NCBI RefSeq assembly: GCF_030538595.1
Contig: NZ_JAUNTS010000018.1
Span: forward strand, 1-64,000
Reading direction: 5' to 3'
Length of the DNA stretch: 64,000 bases
Source of the DNA: Kocuria sp.
Lineage (GTDB): Bacteria > Actinomycetota > Actinomycetes > Actinomycetales > Micrococcaceae
In this document: one piece after another, positions 35,346 through 43,846 of the stretch
How the letters are laid out: the number at the start of each line of letters is the position of its first letter
How positions within the stretch are numbered: the first letter of the stretch is position 1
Notes under the pieces: model-generated
Told to the model about the DNA's origin: nothing
Databases searched by the model: none
Seen by the model: the letters and a program-made list of their open reading frames with translations, nothing else
Position numbers and translations under genes: made by a program

Positions 35346-36521
35346 TCACGCAACGATCGGATTGACCTCAGTGGCCACGCAGACAGGTAGTGCTTCATCC
35401 TCCAGCGCGGGCAGCAGTGGAGTTCGGGCACGGGGATCGGTGCTCCAGGAGGCACCTGTGCCGGACGGGGCCTGCACCATGAGCGCTTGGACTTCCCAGC
35501 GGGCGTAGGATGCAGGCGCTCCAGGGACGAGTTGGCCGCTCATGGGACCACCGCGTCCGAGTGCTCGCCACGCACCGCGGGTGGCTGCGGTGAAGGCGGC
35601 TCGGGTGGAGATGCTTTGGTCTGCCTCCGGGAGGTTCAGCAACTGTTTCATGGCCCTCCACGGGTTCATGCCCGGGTCCGGCCAGCCCAAGGTCACGGGT
35701 GTCCCCCGCCGATAGAACTCGGCCGCCACCTGCGTGGCCAGCGGATCCAGGCACACCGTTGTGGTGTATCCGCTGATGCCATCGAGGAAGTGGCGCACCT
35801 GGTGGAGGCCCACGGTTGAGCTGATCTCCAGTCGTAAACCGCTGGCGTTCAGCTGGCGTTCCCCGCGCTCAGCGGCCAGCTGATGCAGCACGCTGGTCAG
35901 GGCCACCGTGTCTCGCTCGGTGTTGAGCACCACCGTGGGCCGCAGCCTGTGCTCCATGCACAAGGTCAGGAACTGTGCCAGATCCGTGTGCTTCACCCGC
36001 TCTGAAAGTTGAAGCCGCAGGCCGACCAGGGGTGAGGCCGTGAAGGGTTTTTGGTCTGAGGCCGCCCACACGTTGAGGATGTCAACGACAGCATCCCGGG
36101 GGTGTTCGGAATCCACCGTAGGTGAGTGAAACAGTGTGGGCAGGCGGTCCGTGGCGGAATCCGTCAGTGCCTCCGGTCCCAGGTCTGTTCCGGTGTGTAC
36201 CAGTGCGGCCACACCCTGACTGGCTGCGGTCTGCAGCACCTGGGCCAAGGGCTGGGAGGCGGCGGTCACGTCCGTACTGCTGTTCACGAATGCCGGGGTG
36301 AGGAGGTCCCCGTCCAAGTCAGTGACCGTCATACGATCATCGCGCACGGCGCGGGCGGCTTGTTCGGAGCCAACCCACACCACCTGGCGGGCGTGCGGGT
36401 TGGTGGAACCTGCTTCCACGATCATGGCGGAGGCAAAAGGGTCCGCTTGGCTGTAGACGGAGCCGTTGTGCAGCAGTGCGGGCGTGGAATCGGAGCGGGA
36501 GGGCATGGAGATGTCAGTCAT
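35346..36521 (-). CDS. Degenerate amidohydrolase-like protein
   Basis: The 391-aa protein keeps the amidohydrolase N-terminal beta domain (LLHNGSVYSQADPFASAMIV, then LDGDLLTPAFVNSSTDV), but the HxH metal motif normally following PGFVD is replaced by SST. It is also short for YtcJ-like relatives (about 540 aa). It may be a pseudoenzyme. The start overlaps the helY stop by 8 bp, so it is in the helY operon. An alternative ATG lies at 36506. Confidence 0.65.
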   Translation of the reverse strand: MTDISMPSRSDSTPALLHNGSVYSQADPFASAMIVEAGSTNPHARQVVWVGSEQAARAVRDDRMTVTDLDGDLLTPAFVNSSTDVTAASQPLAQVLQTAASQGVAALVHTGTDLGPEALTDSATDRLPTLFHSPTVDSEHPRDAVVDILNVWAASDQKPFTASPLVGLRLQLSERVKHTDLAQFLTLCMEHRLRPTVVLNTERDTVALTSVLHQLAAERGERQLNASGLRLEISSTVGLHQVRHFLDGISGYTTTVCLDPLATQVAAEFYRRGTPVTLGWPDPGMNPWRAMKQLLNLPEADQSISTRAAFTAATRGAWRALGRGGPMSGQLVPGAPASYARWEVQALMVQAPSGTGASWSTDPRARTPLLPALEDEALPVCVATEVNPIVA

Positions 36522-39447
36522 TCGTGTCTTCGGGTACTTCTTGGACGGATTGGACCACCACACCGCGGTGGATCAGCTGAACAGCACGTTTGCATCCGGT
36601 GCGCAGCGCGGGATCAAGCGTGGTGATGGATGCCATCTGGTCCAGCAGATCAATCACCTGTTTGGTCCACCGGACAAAGTCTCCCGCGGCCAGTTCCGTT
36701 TCATCCAACGTCACGTGCAGGGAGGCACCACGTGCCCACCGGTACATGGGGGTGACCAAACCGAACTCGGGTTCGGCCGTGGTCTTGACCCGGTGTAGTT
36801 CCTCCTGGTCAGTGAGCATTGACCAGTTGCGGATCATGCCATCAACGGCGCGTTCCATGGCCGGAAGCGGCATCACCGGGCGAATGCCTGCATCCTCCCG
36901 CTTGGCCTGGTAGACCAGGGAGGTGACCGTTGCTGCCAGCGCAGCAGGATCCAAATCGGAGAACAGCCCGTCCTGCACACTCATGGCCAGGAGCAGATCC
37001 CGGTCACCGTAAATATGGCGCAACTGTTCGCCAGCGGCCGTGGGAACCAGCTCTTCCGAGTCCGGCCCCGAACCGGTCTGCGCCACGCTCAGATAGCCCA
37101 GCGTTTGCAGGACACCGCAGATCCGATCAAAAGTCGCCGCCACGGCATTCGTACGATTGTTGAGCTGGCGCAGCAGACCGTCCGTGTCTTTGCGCAGTCG
37201 ATCCCAACGCTGTGCCCATCGCGCGTGATTCTCACGGTCATTGCACCCGTGGCAGGGATGCTCCCGGAGCGCTCGCCGCAGCTCCACAATGCGGGCCTCC
37301 GCACCAGATTCGCTGCGCGCAAACTGAATGGGGGTGCGGGGCCGGCCGGGGGCGTCGTCGTTGTGAGCGTGGCCTCCGCGCGGCGGCTTGCCGTCCGTGA
37401 GGGCCTGACGCATCCATCCGGCAATGTTCTTGCGGTCTTTGAGCGTGTCCGTGCGTAGCTTGTTCGGCAGTTTCACGTAGGACACCGGGGCCATGGTGCC
37501 ATCCAGGTCTTGAGTGTTCAGCCGCCGCACATTGGAGTCGTAGGTGACCACCACGGGACGCGGTTGGTCTGCCCGGGAATCGGCGGCGATGACGACGGCG
37601 TACCCCCGGTTGCGCCCGTGCGGCACCTCCACCACATCCCCCGGGCGTAGTTGCGCCAGTGAGTCAGCGGCCTGGGTGCGCCGGGCATGTGAACGGGATG
37701 AGGCAGCAGCGGTTTCAGCCTCTTTGAGCTCGCGGCGCAGCTTGGCATACTGCGTGAAATCACCCAGGTGGCAGGTCATGGCCTCCTGGTAGCCAGCCAG
37801 AGTTTCCTCTTGCGCCCGTACTTTACGGGCCAGTCCCACCACCGAGCGGTCAGCCTGGAATTGCGCAAAGGAGGATTCCAGAATGGTGCGGGAGCGTTGG
37901 GCACCAAAGTGGGCCATGAGGTTCACGGACATGTTGTACGTGGGCCGGAAACTGGAAATCAACGGGTACGTTCGCTTGGAGGCCAAACCAGCCACCATGT
38001 TGGGGTCCATGTCCGGCCGCCACAGCACCACGGCGTGGCCCTCAACATCAATCCCACGCCGCCCCGCACGGCCCGTCAGCTGGGTGTACTCCCCCGGTGT
38101 GATGTCCACGCGGGACTCCCCATTGAATTTGTCCAAGCGTTCCAGGACCACTGACCGGGCGGGCATGTTGATCCCCAGTGCCAGTGTCTCCGTGGCAAAA
38201 ACCGCCTTGACCAGCCCCTGAGCGAACAGCTGCTCCACCACTTCCTTGAACAGGGGCAACAGTCCGGCATGGTGAGCGGCAACGCCGTGCAACAACCCGT
38301 CACGCCAGGGGTAGAACCCCAGCACCTCCAAATCTGAGGCATCCAGGGTGGCCGCGGCCTCCGCCACCACGGTGCGAATGGTTTGGCGCTCCGATTCGGT
38401 GGTCAACCACAGGTCAGCCGCCAAGCACTGCTTGACGGCATCATCACAACCAGCCCGGGAAAAGATGAACGTGATGGCAGGCAGTAATTCTTCGGATTGC
38501 AGCCGCCTGATCAAATGCGGCCTGGAGATCCGAAGGTTCTGGCCTCCGCGGTGATCCCGCCCGCCAAAATCTGCGGAACGGTCCCGGCCGCGCTGGCGGC
38601 GGGCCATTCTGTCCCGGGACCGTCCTCCCGGCCCGCGCCCACCCCGGTATCCACCGGGTGCCTGACTGCGGGCCAAGTGGATCAACTCAGGATTGACAGC
38701 CGGACCGTCATGGTCGCCGCGCTCCCGCGCATGACGACGCCGATCCACCACATGTTCCACGGTGGAATCATCCACAAAGAGGTCCATGAGTTCGGTGCCC
38801 ACCTGGACGTGCTGCCACAAGGGCACCGGGCGGTGTTCGGAGACCACCACGTCCGTGGAACCGCGCACGGCCCCCAGCCAGTCACCGAATTCCTCCGCAT
38901 TGGAGACGGTGGCGGACAAGCAGGCCATCTGGACGGTGGCCGGCAAATGAATGATGACTTCTTCCCAGACGGCACCGCGGAAGCGGTCGGCCAGGTAGTG
39001 CACCTCATCCATGATCACAAAGCCCAAGTTGGCCAGGGTGGAGGACCCCGCGTAGAGCATGTTGCGCAGCACTTCAGTGGTCATCACCACCACATCTGCA
39101 TCCGAGTTCACCGCAGTGTCCCCGGTGAGCAGCCCCACCCGGTCAGCCCCAAAGCGGCGCATGAAATCGTGGTATTTCTGATTGCTCAGAGCCTTGATGG
39201 GGGTGGTGTAGAAAGCCTTTTGGCCGCGAGCCAAGGCCAAGTGGACGGCAAACTCCCCCACGATTGTCTTGCCCGCACCGGTGGGTGCAGCAACCAGAAC
39301 TCCGCGCCCGGCTTCAAGGGCTCTGCACCCCTGGAGCTGGAAATCATCCATCTCAAAATCCAGGGAAGCCGCAAAGGCGGCCAGCTCAGTCTTGGCCTCT
39401 GCCTGACGTTTCTTGGCGGCTGCGTAGCGTTCGGAGGGAGAAGGCAT
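36514..39447 (-). CDS. helY: DEAD/DExH RNA helicase HelY (Ski2/Mtr4-like)
   Basis: The 977-aa superfamily 2 helicase has motif I APTGAGKTIVGE (near 55), motif II DEVH (near 147), and the motif VI region QLTGRAGRRGID. A long insert rich in Arg/Gly (GGRGPGGRSRDRMARRQRGR and on) falls between the helicase domains. The C-terminal half matches the Ski2-like DSHCT domain. It probably acts in RNA processing or decay. Position downstream of tatC is conserved in actinobacteria. Confidence 0.93.
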   Translation of the reverse strand: MPSPSERYAAAKKRQAEAKTELAAFAASLDFEMDDFQLQGCRALEAGRGVLVAAPTGAGKTIVGEFAVHLALARGQKAFYTTPIKALSNQKYHDFMRRFGADRVGLLTGDTAVNSDADVVVMTTEVLRNMLYAGSSTLANLGFVIMDEVHYLADRFRGAVWEEVIIHLPATVQMACLSATVSNAEEFGDWLGAVRGSTDVVVSEHRPVPLWQHVQVGTELMDLFVDDSTVEHVVDRRRHARERGDHDGPAVNPELIHLARSQAPGGYRGGRGPGGRSRDRMARRQRGRDRSADFGGRDHRGGQNLRISRPHLIRRLQSEELLPAITFIFSRAGCDDAVKQCLAADLWLTTESERQTIRTVVAEAAATLDASDLEVLGFYPWRDGLLHGVAAHHAGLLPLFKEVVEQLFAQGLVKAVFATETLALGINMPARSVVLERLDKFNGESRVDITPGEYTQLTGRAGRRGIDVEGHAVVLWRPDMDPNMVAGLASKRTYPLISSFRPTYNMSVNLMAHFGAQRSRTILESSFAQFQADRSVVGLARKVRAQEETLAGYQEAMTCHLGDFTQYAKLRRELKEAETAAASSRSHARRTQAADSLAQLRPGDVVEVPHGRNRGYAVVIAADSRADQPRPVVVTYDSNVRRLNTQDLDGTMAPVSYVKLPNKLRTDTLKDRKNIAGWMRQALTDGKPPRGGHAHNDDAPGRPRTPIQFARSESGAEARIVELRRALREHPCHGCNDRENHARWAQRWDRLRKDTDGLLRQLNNRTNAVAATFDRICGVLQTLGYLSVAQTGSGPDSEELVPTAAGEQLRHIYGDRDLLLAMSVQDGLFSDLDPAALAATVTSLVYQAKREDAGIRPVMPLPAMERAVDGMIRNWSMLTDQEELHRVKTTAEPEFGLVTPMYRWARGASLHVTLDETELAAGDFVRWTKQVIDLLDQMASITTLDPALRTGCKRAVQLIHRGVVVQSVQEVPEDTND

Positions 39448-39487
39448 GGTTCAACCCTACGTGCTGGGTACACGATCCGCCGTGGGA

Positions 39488-40423
39488 CTACTTCAGGTCA
39501 GCTGTGGGCGTGGCCTTGATGCTGTCGGCGGAGTAGTCGCCTTCTTGTTTTGCGCGCTTCTTGGCCCGGCGTCGGTCATTGAACAAGCAGACGCCCACAG
39601 ACAGAAAGAACAGACCCATCAGGGGTGCAGCAATGTAGAACATGACCATCATGTCCGGGCCCGGAGCCACAATGGCTGCCAGGAGCAGCACCAGGATGAT
39701 CACCCAGCGCCACGCCTTGAGGAGAGTTCGTCCGGAGAGCATCCCCAGCATGTTCAGGCCCACCAGCAGCACGGGCAACACACAGGCCAAGCCGATGGTC
39801 AGGATCAACTGGAGCACAAAGCGCACATAGGGCACGGCCTCGATCACGTTGCCCGTGTCTTCCGGGTTGAACGCCGTCAGGGCGAACACCGCGGCGGGCA
39901 TGGTGACGATGCCCAGGAAGCAACCGCCCAGGAACAGCGGCACGGCGGCAATGACAAACCCGTAGGCGTAGCGCTTTTCCTTCTTGTGCAGCGCCGGGGT
40001 GATGAAAGCCCACAGCTGATACAGCCACACGGGGCTGGCAATGATCAGCCCCAAGATGATGGAAACCTCCACCATCACGTTGAAGGATCCGCCCACTCCA
40101 CCGAAATTCAGGAAAGCCTCACGACTTTCCTGCTGGTTGAGTTGCTTGATGGGCTCGGTGAGCCATTCCATGAACGGGAAGTACAGGAAGAAACCACCCA
40201 CCATCCCGATCACGGTGGCAATGGCGGAAATGATCAACCGGTTGCGAAACTCCCGCAGATGTTCGGCAAGAGCCATTTGAGCCTGCGGGTTTTTCCTACG
40301 GCTGCGCTGAGCACGGCTGGACTTGCGCCGCTGTGCTGCTGTGTCCGCCGCGGAGCTCTTGGAGGCTTGGGGGCGTTGCTCGGGTGCCGTGGGTCGGGTT
40401 TCGCCGGTGGGGGTATCGCTCAT
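39488..40423 (-). CDS. tatC: Twin-arginine translocase subunit TatC
   Basis: The 311-aa start at 40423 gives a disordered basic N-terminus followed by the TatC core: MALAEHLREFRNRLIISAIA, the FxP-like FLYFPFMEWLTEP, and six membrane helices ending FLSVGVCLFNDRR. TatC binds twin-arginine signal peptides. A longer open frame extends into tatA and was rejected. It follows tatA by 13 bp. Confidence 0.94.
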   Translation of the reverse strand: MSDTPTGETRPTAPEQRPQASKSSAADTAAQRRKSSRAQRSRRKNPQAQMALAEHLREFRNRLIISAIATVIGMVGGFFLYFPFMEWLTEPIKQLNQQESREAFLNFGGVGGSFNVMVEVSIILGLIIASPVWLYQLWAFITPALHKKEKRYAYGFVIAAVPLFLGGCFLGIVTMPAAVFALTAFNPEDTGNVIEAVPYVRFVLQLILTIGLACVLPVLLVGLNMLGMLSGRTLLKAWRWVIILVLLLAAIVAPGPDMMVMFYIAAPLMGLFFLSVGVCLFNDRRRAKKRAKQEGDYSADSIKATPTADLK

Positions 40424-40436
40424 GGAAGGTGAAAGG

Positions 40437-40775
40437 TCAGCGTGTTGTGCCGTCAGATTCGTTGCGCACCGCTGAGTCTGCCGGGGATTCAGCGGAGGTG
40501 CTGGTGGAACCGTTGGACTGCGGTGCGGTGTGGCCACTATTGGTGGAAGGGCCGGTGGCGGGCTGCTGGGTGCCGGTGGTCTCCACCGATTCACCGTTGA
40601 CCACGGTGCGGTCCTTGTCGTCATCCTTCATTTCCTTGACCTCGGACTTGAAGATGCGCATGGACTGGCCCAGGCTGCGGGCCATGCCCGGCAGCTTGGG
40701 GGCGCCAAAGAGCAGCACAATGACCAGCAGGATCATGATGACAACCATGGGATTGTCGAAAAGTCGACCGAACAT
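40437..40775 (-). CDS. tatA: Twin-arginine translocase subunit TatA
   Basis: The 112-aa protein has one N-terminal helix ([20 protein letters not shown]) followed by the amphipathic [19 protein letters not shown] segment characteristic of TatA, and a Ser/Thr-rich disordered tail. It oligomerises to form the translocation pore with TatC. It is part of pafBC-(membrane protein)-tatA-tatC-helY. Confidence 0.95.
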   Translation of the reverse strand: MFGRLFDNPMVVIMILLVIVLLFGAPKLPGMARSLGQSMRIFKSEVKEMKDDDKDRTVVNGESVETTGTQQPATGPSTNSGHTAPQSNGSTSTSAESPADSAVRNESDGTTR

Positions 40776-40791
40776 GATGTTCCTTTCGGTG

Positions 40792-41136
40792 TCACCGCGT
40801 CAGGTCGGAGACCTTTTGCGGCTGGCCCATCGCCCGGCGTCGTGCCGAACGACGTTGAGAGCGGGCCGTGCGTCGTTTTGATTTGCCACTACGGTACTGC
40901 CTCCGGGCTTCAAGCCAAGGCGTGTACACGTCGGATCGGCGTGGTTGGTGGTGTGGATGTGCTTCAGCGTCCGCGGCCTCATCAAGCCTGTGCGTCACAT
41001 GGTCCCCGTAGTCACCCAATCGGTGCAACATTGCAGAGACCTGACGCCAGAGCCGCCAGAGCAGCAACGCCAGAAAACCGGCGCTGATCAGGACCAGTAC
41101 GGTCCACAGCACAACCCACATCCACCAAGACATCAC
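40792..41136 (-). CDS. Small single-pass membrane protein with basic tail
   Basis: The 114-aa protein has one N-terminal helix ([20 protein letters not shown]) and a strongly basic tail ([19 protein letters not shown]). No family is recognised. It lies between pafBC (14 bp) and tatA (16 bp) in the same operon, a place where a small membrane protein is often seen in Micrococcaceae (recollection). Confidence 0.7.
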   Translation of the reverse strand: MMSWWMWVVLWTVLVLISAGFLALLLWRLWRQVSAMLHRLGDYGDHVTHRLDEAADAEAHPHHQPRRSDVYTPWLEARRQYRSGKSKRRTARSQRRSARRRAMGQPQKVSDLTR

Positions 41137-41150
41137 CAGCAGTCTAGCCC

Positions 41151-43325
41151 TCAGCTGTCCTGCGGACCGTCCGAATTGTAGGCCGCCAGCGCAGTATTCA
41201 CCCAGAGTTGCCCGCGAGCGGCATGGGCGTGCGGTCCAACAATGCCAACCTGTCCACCAAAACGAGTGACCAGAGAAAAGGCCAGTTCCTCGGTGGTGAA
41301 AGAAATCTCCGCCGCCTCAAACTCCACCGGACCACTGGCACCAACCCGCCCTGATCCAGGTGACCCGGTGGGGGCCGGTGACGTTCGGCGTCGTGCCCTG
41401 GGCAGCTTGACGGCCGCCGTGCGTCGAGCCCGGTACTGATCGGCAACCCAACGTGCCCGCCGGTCCGTGACCAGCACCAGCTGTTGGTCAGCGGTGGCGG
41501 CAGTGGCTGCGGGCGGGCGGGCGACGTCGTCTTCGTGGGGTTCAGCCTCCCCCACCACCACCGCGCTACGGATGCGGTCCAGGCGGAAGTCGCGGAAGTC
41601 CTGGGCGCGGGTGCACCAGGCCATCACGTACCAGTGGGAGTTCGCCGACACCAGACGCAGGGGGTCGATCTCCCGCTCTGTGATTTCATCCCGGGAGGCC
41701 ACGATGTAGCTGATCCGAACCCGCTGCTTGGCATCAATGGCGCCCCGCAAGGTGGCAGCCACCACGGAAGAGGTGTCGTGTTCGGCGTGGGGCTCCTGGG
41801 CTTCCTGGGCTGCTGCGGCCAGGGCCAAGAAGGTTTCATCGGGGCGTGCCCCCACGGCATTGGCCACGGTGGCAGGCTCCCCCGCGGCCTCGGCCACTTT
41901 GCGCAGTGTGGATTCAATGGCTGGTGTGTGTTCCCCGGGCAAGGAACGTAGAGTCTGCAAGCCCACCAGCAAAGCGGCCGCCTCCGGTTGGGTCAGGCGC
42001 ACGGGGGAGGAAATCTCGTCCGCGTTGGTCACGGTCACAGCACCTTGGTCCCAAGACGCTTCAATGAGCTGATCGGGCGTGTGCCCCGGTCGCCCGCAGA
42101 CAAACAAGGTGGTCAGGTCCTCCACCACCTGGTCCGTGGAAGCCTCAACATGCTGTGCCACCTCCTCCAGCTGAACACCTTGATGACCGTAGACGTAACG
42201 GACGATTTCCAACATGCGGGCCAGCCGGTCTGCACTCGAATTGGAGGATCGCCGAGGCTTTCGGGAGGCCTTGGTCCAGTCCACCGGAACGTCCTGCACA
42301 CGCTGCTGGAAAGCCGCAGCCGCCTCCAAGCGGCGCAGCACGCTGTCGCGTACCCGGGACTGCAAACTCATGGCAGCTGATTCATCTGATGCTGGTACAA
42401 ACGCGTCCGGGCCAACGGCGGCGATCTCCGCTGCCACTCGCTCGGGCTCCGTGACCGGGACGGTCAAGCGGTCGAACTTCCCCGTAGCACCTTCAAGGCC
42501 CTGCCCGTGCGCGGTGGCGGAGGCCATGCGCCGCAACATCTGGGCACGGCCCACCGCCACGTCCACGGTCACGGAGCCCAACTCCGGTGCGGCCTCCATG
42601 GCATCCAGCCGTTCGTTCATGGAGAAGTCACCCGGTGGGGTGAAGGTGTGTGTGGTCACTCGAACATCGGAGACAATCCGGGAGAGGCGGAAGGTGCGTT
42701 CCGCCTGCCGGTCCAGATCCCAGCCCGTCACGTACCAGGAACCAAACCGTGAGCCCACGCCCCACGGTTCCACACGCCGTGTGGAGAGCTCATCGGTGGA
42801 AGCCGCCAGGTAGTCAAAACCCACTCGGCGGTGCTTCAACACCGCTTCCATCAGCGGCGCAAAGGAAGGTTCCTGGACGGAGATGGTGGGCTGGATGAGG
42901 GGGGCGTCGTCGTCGCCGGCTGCGGGCTGCAGCACCGGCTCCAATTTGCGCAAAGCACGCCGTGCGGTGCTGCCCAGGGCAGTCTGGGTCCAGGCGTTGG
43001 CTGCCAGGGACAGCACAGCGGCCTCTTCTGCGGTGAAATGCAATGCGGGCAGCGCAAAGGAACCGCGGGCAATCCGGTATCGGAACCCGGTATCCTCCTC
43101 AAAAAAGGCATCCTCCGGGACTTCTTCAATGGGAAATCCCAAGGCACGTAGTTCCTGCTTGTCGCGCTCGAAAGCCCGCTCGAAAGCGGCATCGGAGGGC
43201 ATGACCGTGTAGTCCGGGACTGCGGCTCGCAACTCCGACCGGGTGTACCCGCGCTCCCGGTAGAGCAGCGCAAAAATCAGATTGAGGCGACGTTCGGAAG
43301 CGCGCCGCTGCTGATCAACGGGCAC
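41151..43325 (-). CDS. pafBC: Fused PafB-PafC WYL-domain transcription activator
   Basis: PafBC is the WYL-domain activator of the LexA-independent DNA damage response. Here both halves are one 724-aa protein: two winged-helix segments (RRASERRLNLIFALLYRERG and RLARMLEIVRYVYGHQ) and two WYL domains (SRFGSWYVTGWDLD and SANSHWYVMAWCTR). In mycobacteria PafB and PafC are separate genes. The GTG at 43325 was chosen because family similarity begins there; an ATG ten codons upstream is also possible. It heads the tat-helY operon. Confidence 0.9.
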   Translation of the reverse strand: MPVDQQRRASERRLNLIFALLYRERGYTRSELRAAVPDYTVMPSDAAFERAFERDKQELRALGFPIEEVPEDAFFEEDTGFRYRIARGSFALPALHFTAEEAAVLSLAANAWTQTALGSTARRALRKLEPVLQPAAGDDDAPLIQPTISVQEPSFAPLMEAVLKHRRVGFDYLAASTDELSTRRVEPWGVGSRFGSWYVTGWDLDRQAERTFRLSRIVSDVRVTTHTFTPPGDFSMNERLDAMEAAPELGSVTVDVAVGRAQMLRRMASATAHGQGLEGATGKFDRLTVPVTEPERVAAEIAAVGPDAFVPASDESAAMSLQSRVRDSVLRRLEAAAAFQQRVQDVPVDWTKASRKPRRSSNSSADRLARMLEIVRYVYGHQGVQLEEVAQHVEASTDQVVEDLTTLFVCGRPGHTPDQLIEASWDQGAVTVTNADEISSPVRLTQPEAAALLVGLQTLRSLPGEHTPAIESTLRKVAEAAGEPATVANAVGARPDETFLALAAAAQEAQEPHAEHDTSSVVAATLRGAIDAKQRVRISYIVASRDEITEREIDPLRLVSANSHWYVMAWCTRAQDFRDFRLDRIRSAVVVGEAEPHEDDVARPPAATAATADQQLVLVTDRRARWVADQYRARRTAAVKLPRARRRTSPAPTGSPGSGRVGASGPVEFEAAEISFTTEELAFSLVTRFGGQVGIVGPHAHAARGQLWVNTALAAYNSDGPQDS

Positions 43326-43396
43326 GGAATGTTTCCGAGGACGGCAGGGCAGCATCAGCGAACATCAGGCAAGCACCAGCGAGCATCAGGCCAGCA

Positions 43397-43792
43397 TCAG
43401 CGAACGTCAAGGAGGTCCACTACAAAGATCAGGGATTCGTTGGGACCAATGACTCCACCTGCGCCACGTTCGCCGTAGGCCATGGTCGAGGGGATTTCCA
43501 AACGACGTCGGCCTCCCACCCGCATCCCCAGCAGTCCTTGGTCCCACCCTTCGATGACCTGGCCGACACCCACGGTGAAGTCCAACGGCTGGTTGCGGTT
43601 CCAGGAGGAATCGAATTCCTCGCCTTCGGAGAAGGTGACGCCCACGTAGTGACAGGAGACTTGCTGCCCGGCTTGTGCGGTGGCGCCCTTGCCTTCAATC
43701 AGATCCACAATCTTCAGCTCAGCTGGCGCTTCTCCCCCCGGGAAGTCCACTTCAGGCTTGCTGCGGTCCAAGTTGCGCTGTCCAAAAGACAT
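43397..43792 (-). CDS. Cytoplasmic FKBP-type peptidyl-prolyl isomerase
   Basis: The 131-aa FKBP domain has GEEFDSSW, the VIEGWDQGLLGMRVG core, IPSTMAYGERGAGG, and FVVDLLDV. Active-site aromatics and the GERGAGGVI loop are intact. No signal peptide is present. It lies between the exported FKBP and pafBC and is probably co-transcribed with them. Confidence 0.94.
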   Translation of the reverse strand: MSFGQRNLDRSKPEVDFPGGEAPAELKIVDLIEGKGATAQAGQQVSCHYVGVTFSEGEEFDSSWNRNQPLDFTVGVGQVIEGWDQGLLGMRVGGRRRLEIPSTMAYGERGAGGVIGPNESLIFVVDLLDVR

Positions 43793-43846
43793 GGATTCCT
43801 CCGTGTGGTGTTCGTGGAATTTCTCAGGAAAGGAAGGGATTGAGGG

